Below are positions 12,233 to 14,316 of a stretch of 14,316 nucleotides of DNA, piece by piece. Source of the DNA: Flavobacteriaceae bacterium (GTDB lineage: Bacteria; Bacteroidota; Bacteroidia; Flavobacteriales; Flavobacteriaceae); assembly GCA_002709185.1 (NCBI GenBank), contig PAQB01000039.1, positions 1-14,316 on the forward strand, written 5' to 3'. How positions within the stretch are numbered: the first letter of the stretch is position 1; each line of letters begins with the position of its first letter. The notes beneath the pieces are model-generated. The model made no database searches, was not told where the DNA came from, and saw nothing but the letters and a program-made list of their open reading frames with translations. The position numbers and the translations under genes were made by a program.

Positions 12233-13003
12233 TTAAAACTTCAGATGCCTTACTGTATCTTGGTTTTCAATTATTTGTTTTAAAGACTCTATACCGAGTT
12301 GAAGGTGTTTTTTATCAAATAAAGCCGAGTTGATGTTGTCATTTGCCTCTGTTTTGATCCCCTCCGGAATCATCGGTTGGTCGGTTACCAACAGCAATGC
12401 TCCAATGGGAACCCTGTTGTGAAAGCCTACTGTAAATAAGGTCGCTGTTTCCATATCAATGGAATAGGCCCGCACTTTTTTTAAATAATTTTTAAATTTA
12501 GTATCAAATTCCCAGACTCTTCTGTTGGTGGTAAACACCGTTCCTGTCCAATAATCAATTTTTTGGTACTTTAATGCAGAAGAAATCGCTCTTTGCAGCG
12601 AGAAGGATGGCATTGCTGGCACTTCAATGGGGAAGTAATCATTTGAAGTTCCTTCACCCCTAATGGCTCCAATGGGTAAAATAAAATCTCCGATTTGAAT
12701 CCGCTTTTTCAACCCCCCACATTTACCCAGAAACAGCACGGCTTTTGGTTTAATTGAAACCAATAAATCCATGACAGTAGCCGCATTTGGACTGCCCATA
12801 CCAAAATTTATGATTGTAATATTTTCAAATGTAGACGACGGCATATTTTTATTGTCACCGTCTACGGGGATATTATTTATTTTCGCAAATTCATCAACAT
12901 ATTTTTGAAAATTTGTAAGTAATATAAATGCGCCAAACTTTTCTAACGGTACCCCTGTATATCTAGGTAACCAGTCTTTTACAATTTGTTTTTTAGTTTT
13001 CAT
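12233..13003 (-). CDS. amn: AMP nucleosidase
   Basis: This 256-residue cytosolic enzyme cleaves AMP to adenine and ribose 5-phosphate, adjusting the adenylate pool. It belongs to the phosphorylase/nucleosidase (PNP_UDP_1) superfamily. Motifs: FGMGSPNAATVMDLL (67-81) for phosphate/ribose, LFLGKCGGLKKRIQIGDF (90-107), SIDMETATLF (181-190) with the ribose-binding Glu185, and LLVTDQP (204-210) with Asp208 as the general acid acting on the base. The N-terminal KDWLPRYTG is typical of the short Bacteroidota form; the E. coli enzyme is nearly twice as long because of an extra N-terminal domain. ATG 13001-13003 is the natural start. It is followed 13 bp later by a small conserved gene. Confidence 0.92.
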   Translation of the reverse strand: MKTKKQIVKDWLPRYTGVPLEKFGAFILLTNFQKYVDEFAKINNIPVDGDNKNMPSSTFENITIINFGMGSPNAATVMDLLVSIKPKAVLFLGKCGGLKKRIQIGDFILPIGAIRGEGTSNDYFPIEVPAMPSFSLQRAISSALKYQKIDYWTGTVFTTNRRVWEFDTKFKNYLKKVRAYSIDMETATLFTVGFHNRVPIGALLLVTDQPMIPEGIKTEANDNINSALFDKKHLQLGIESLKQIIENQDTVRHLKF

Positions 13004-13080
13004 ATGCGTTTAAAGGTTTTGTTTTAATGTGCTCCAAAGTCTGATTTAAAATAATTAGTATAACTTTAAATCTTTAGTAA

Positions 13081-13551
13081 CTAAACGTCTTTCCAATAAT
13101 TCCATTCACCACTTGAGATGTAAAGTTCAACAATTTTTTTGAAATTTACCGATTTATAAGATCTGCCACTTTTTAAATGGTTTGGTACAACGGCTCTTAC
13201 AATCTCTTTAATTTCCTCTTTCATAAAAGTCTGTCCTCTTCTGCTGATGTCTTTTTGGTGGAACTGCTGAAGCGTATTTTTAATGGCGTTTTCTTTTCCT
13301 AAATAAAAACTGAAATGGTCAGCTTCAAATTTAACGATACAATTATAAGTTGACCAGCGCTTATCAAACCCTACGGCGACCACTAATTTATTTTGATCTT
13401 CACAATTTTTGATTTCATTTCTGAGGTTTTTTTCCTGGATTTTTATCGCATTGATCTCCTTGATTATTTTTTTCTTTTTATTTAGCAGTAACTTCTTTTT
13501 TGATTTGAGTGTATTCAGGCTGTTTTTAAGATCTACCTTGGATGGATTCAT
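13081..13551 (-). CDS. Hypothetical protein with lysine-rich N-terminal coiled coil
   Basis: I do not recognise this 156-residue protein. Residues about 5-55 are extremely Lys-rich with hydrophobics at coiled-coil spacing (LKSKKKLLLNKKKKIIKEIN). A more globular part follows, with strands KLVVAVGFDKRWSTYNCIVK and DHFSFYLG, a basic stretch HQKDISRRGQTF, and a C-terminal helical region ending SGEWNYWKDV. There is no signal peptide or membrane segment. The basic coiled coil could bind nucleic acid or another protein; this is only inference. It lies 77 bp upstream of amn on the same strand and might share its transcript. ATG 13551 is the first start; TATATTTA upstream on the minus strand is a weak -7-like box. 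Confidence 0.7.
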   Translation of the reverse strand: MNPSKVDLKNSLNTLKSKKKLLLNKKKKIIKEINAIKIQEKNLRNEIKNCEDQNKLVVAVGFDKRWSTYNCIVKFEADHFSFYLGKENAIKNTLQQFHQKDISRRGQTFMKEEIKEIVRAVVPNHLKSGRSYKSVNFKKIVELYISSGEWNYWKDV

Positions 13552-13748
13552 TTCTAAATATTAATCGGGTTAAACTCTATACTAAATATATGAATTCAAT
13601 TTAACAATATAGTAAATTTTTTAAAAATAAACCTTTTTATTTCCAACATTTTTACAATCGATTTAATTTAACCGTAAAACTTATTTTTGTTTTGAAATAA
13701 AAGTTATATTGCACTAACAATTTATATTACTAATTAAAAGATAAAATT

Positions 13749-14141
13749 ATGAAATGGTATTTAAAAATAATGGCGCAATATGTCAATTTTAGTGGCCGTG
13801 CTCGAAGAACCGAATATTGGATGTTTGTATTGTTTTACTCTCTAATATCAATTGCAGCCTTAATTCTAGACATCATCCTAGGATTTGACTTTAAATACGA
13901 GATCATGGGACAAACCGTCAGCACAGGTTACGGTTGGGGGTATCTTCTAGTCTATGCTTTGCATTTTCTTCCTGCACTTGGAGCGGTTGTTAGACGATTA
14001 CACGACGTCGGAAAAAGCGGATGGATGTACCTTATTATTCTTATTCCGTTAATTGGGGTTATTTGGTTTTTGGTACTTCTTGTAAAGGACAGTCAAGAAG
14101 GAGAAAATAAATACGGGCCCAATCCTAAAGCCACCTCCTAG
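13749..14141 (+). CDS. DUF805 family inner-membrane protein (second of two)
   Basis: This 130-residue membrane protein is a textbook DUF805 member: a short N-terminal helix, GRARRTEYWMF (16-26), two hydrophobic segments, then VVRRLHDVGKSGWMYL (80-95), a last hydrophobic segment (IILIPLIGVIWFLVLLV) and the tail GENKYGPNP. It shares the family motifs with the protein at 5485-5850 but is otherwise well diverged, so this is not a recent duplication. An exact TATTTTTG box lies at 13682-13689 and a weaker TATATTGC at 13705-13712, 59 and 36 bp from the ATG; the latter spacing is more usual. The function is unknown. It is divergent from the coiled-coil gene across 197 bp. Confidence 0.92.
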   Translation: MKWYLKIMAQYVNFSGRARRTEYWMFVLFYSLISIAALILDIILGFDFKYEIMGQTVSTGYGWGYLLVYALHFLPALGAVVRRLHDVGKSGWMYLIILIPLIGVIWFLVLLVKDSQEGENKYGPNPKATS

Positions 14142-14180
14142 CCATTTTAAAAATTCTCAACTCATATTATACACTCACAT

Positions 14181-14227
14181 TTAGCATTAATAAATTTGAG
14201 TATGTAATTAAAAGAACTCAATGCTAA
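14181..14227 (+). promoter_or_regulatory. -7 box and inverted repeat spanning the start of the last gene
   Basis: TAAATTTG (14191-14198) is an exact -7 box, 22 bp from ATG 14221, the same distance as for the promoter at 8477-8504. TTAGCATT (14181-14188) is repeated inverted as AATGCTAA (14220-14227), which contains the start codon. Inside, GAGT and ACTC can also pair. Only the inner part would be in the transcript, so the outer repeat is better read as a DNA site than as an RNA switch. Confidence 0.45.
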
Positions 14228-14316
14228 TACAAAAGGATTTTAATCGATTTGAGAACTATGTTTCTCAACCAGAGACATACAAAACCTTATTTGAGCCCCG
14301 TAGTCTTTGGGACAAA
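14221..14316 (+). CDS. Unknown protein, N-terminal 32 residues only (cut by window end)
   Basis: The frame opens at ATG 14221 after an upstream in-frame stop and runs to the window edge without a stop. It begins MLIQKDFNRFENYVSQPETY and contains EPRSLWDK at the visible end. There is no signal peptide; it looks like a soluble, helix-starting protein. The promoter-like TAAATTTG box at 14191-14198 supports the start. Too little is visible to name a family. Confidence 0.55.
   Translation, partial: MLIQKDFNRFENYVSQPETYKTLFEPRSLWDK

Overview
The window looks like chromosomal DNA from a member of the Flavobacteriaceae (Bacteroidota). It is AT-rich, and most upstream regions lack a Shine-Dalgarno sequence. 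Several genes have Bacteroidota-type promoter boxes (TTG near -33, TAnnTTTG near -7). Many short lipoproteins and secreted proteins end their signal peptides in ...Q or in a Cys, as is usual in this group. The genus cannot be named from the sequence alone.

Layout. (1) 1-2802, minus strand: a likely three-gene unit reading SMP-30/gluconolactonase-like lipoprotein, FN3-like lipoprotein, then a DinF-type MATE exporter cut by the window edge. (2) 2996-5392: a nitroreductase converging on an NTF2-like lipoprotein (their stop codons overlap), then a divergent serine-hydrolase lipoprotein of the class C beta-lactamase/family VIII esterase type. (3) 5485-9712: an accessory-looking stretch. It holds a DUF805 membrane protein, tRNA-Ala(GGC) with a terminator, a 54-residue membrane protein, a MORN/YwqK-type repeat protein, a YadA-head repeat protein ending in an S74 chaperone domain, and a modular secreted protein with MopE-type Asp/Asn-rich motifs. 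The last is followed directly by gene debris: a FISUMP-like scrap fused in frame to the C-terminal end of a CysH-type PAPS/APS reductase. (4) 9844-11962: a chain of small envelope proteins on the plus strand (a 31-residue lipoprotein, a His-rich lipoprotein, an outer-membrane beta-barrel and a Kazal-type inhibitor lipoprotein). (5) 11986-13551, minus strand: AMP nucleosidase (amn) with a tightly linked small conserved protein, and an unrecognised coiled-coil protein. (6) 13749 to the end: a second DUF805 protein and the first 32 codons of an unknown gene.

How the genes fit together. There is no large pathway here. The common theme is the cell envelope: most products are lipoproteins, secreted repeat proteins or membrane proteins. 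The 6.4-9.7 kb segment combines repeat-built surface proteins, duplicated upstream sequence and gene fragments, so it reads as a recombinogenic spot close to a tRNA gene. I found no integrase, transposase, CRISPR array or recognisable defence or secretion operon. The best candidates for something undescribed are the chimeric debris at 9497-9712, the 31-residue Cys-rich lipopeptide at 9844-9939, the roughly 39-bp segment shared upstream of two unrelated genes, and the repeat-protein cluster itself.
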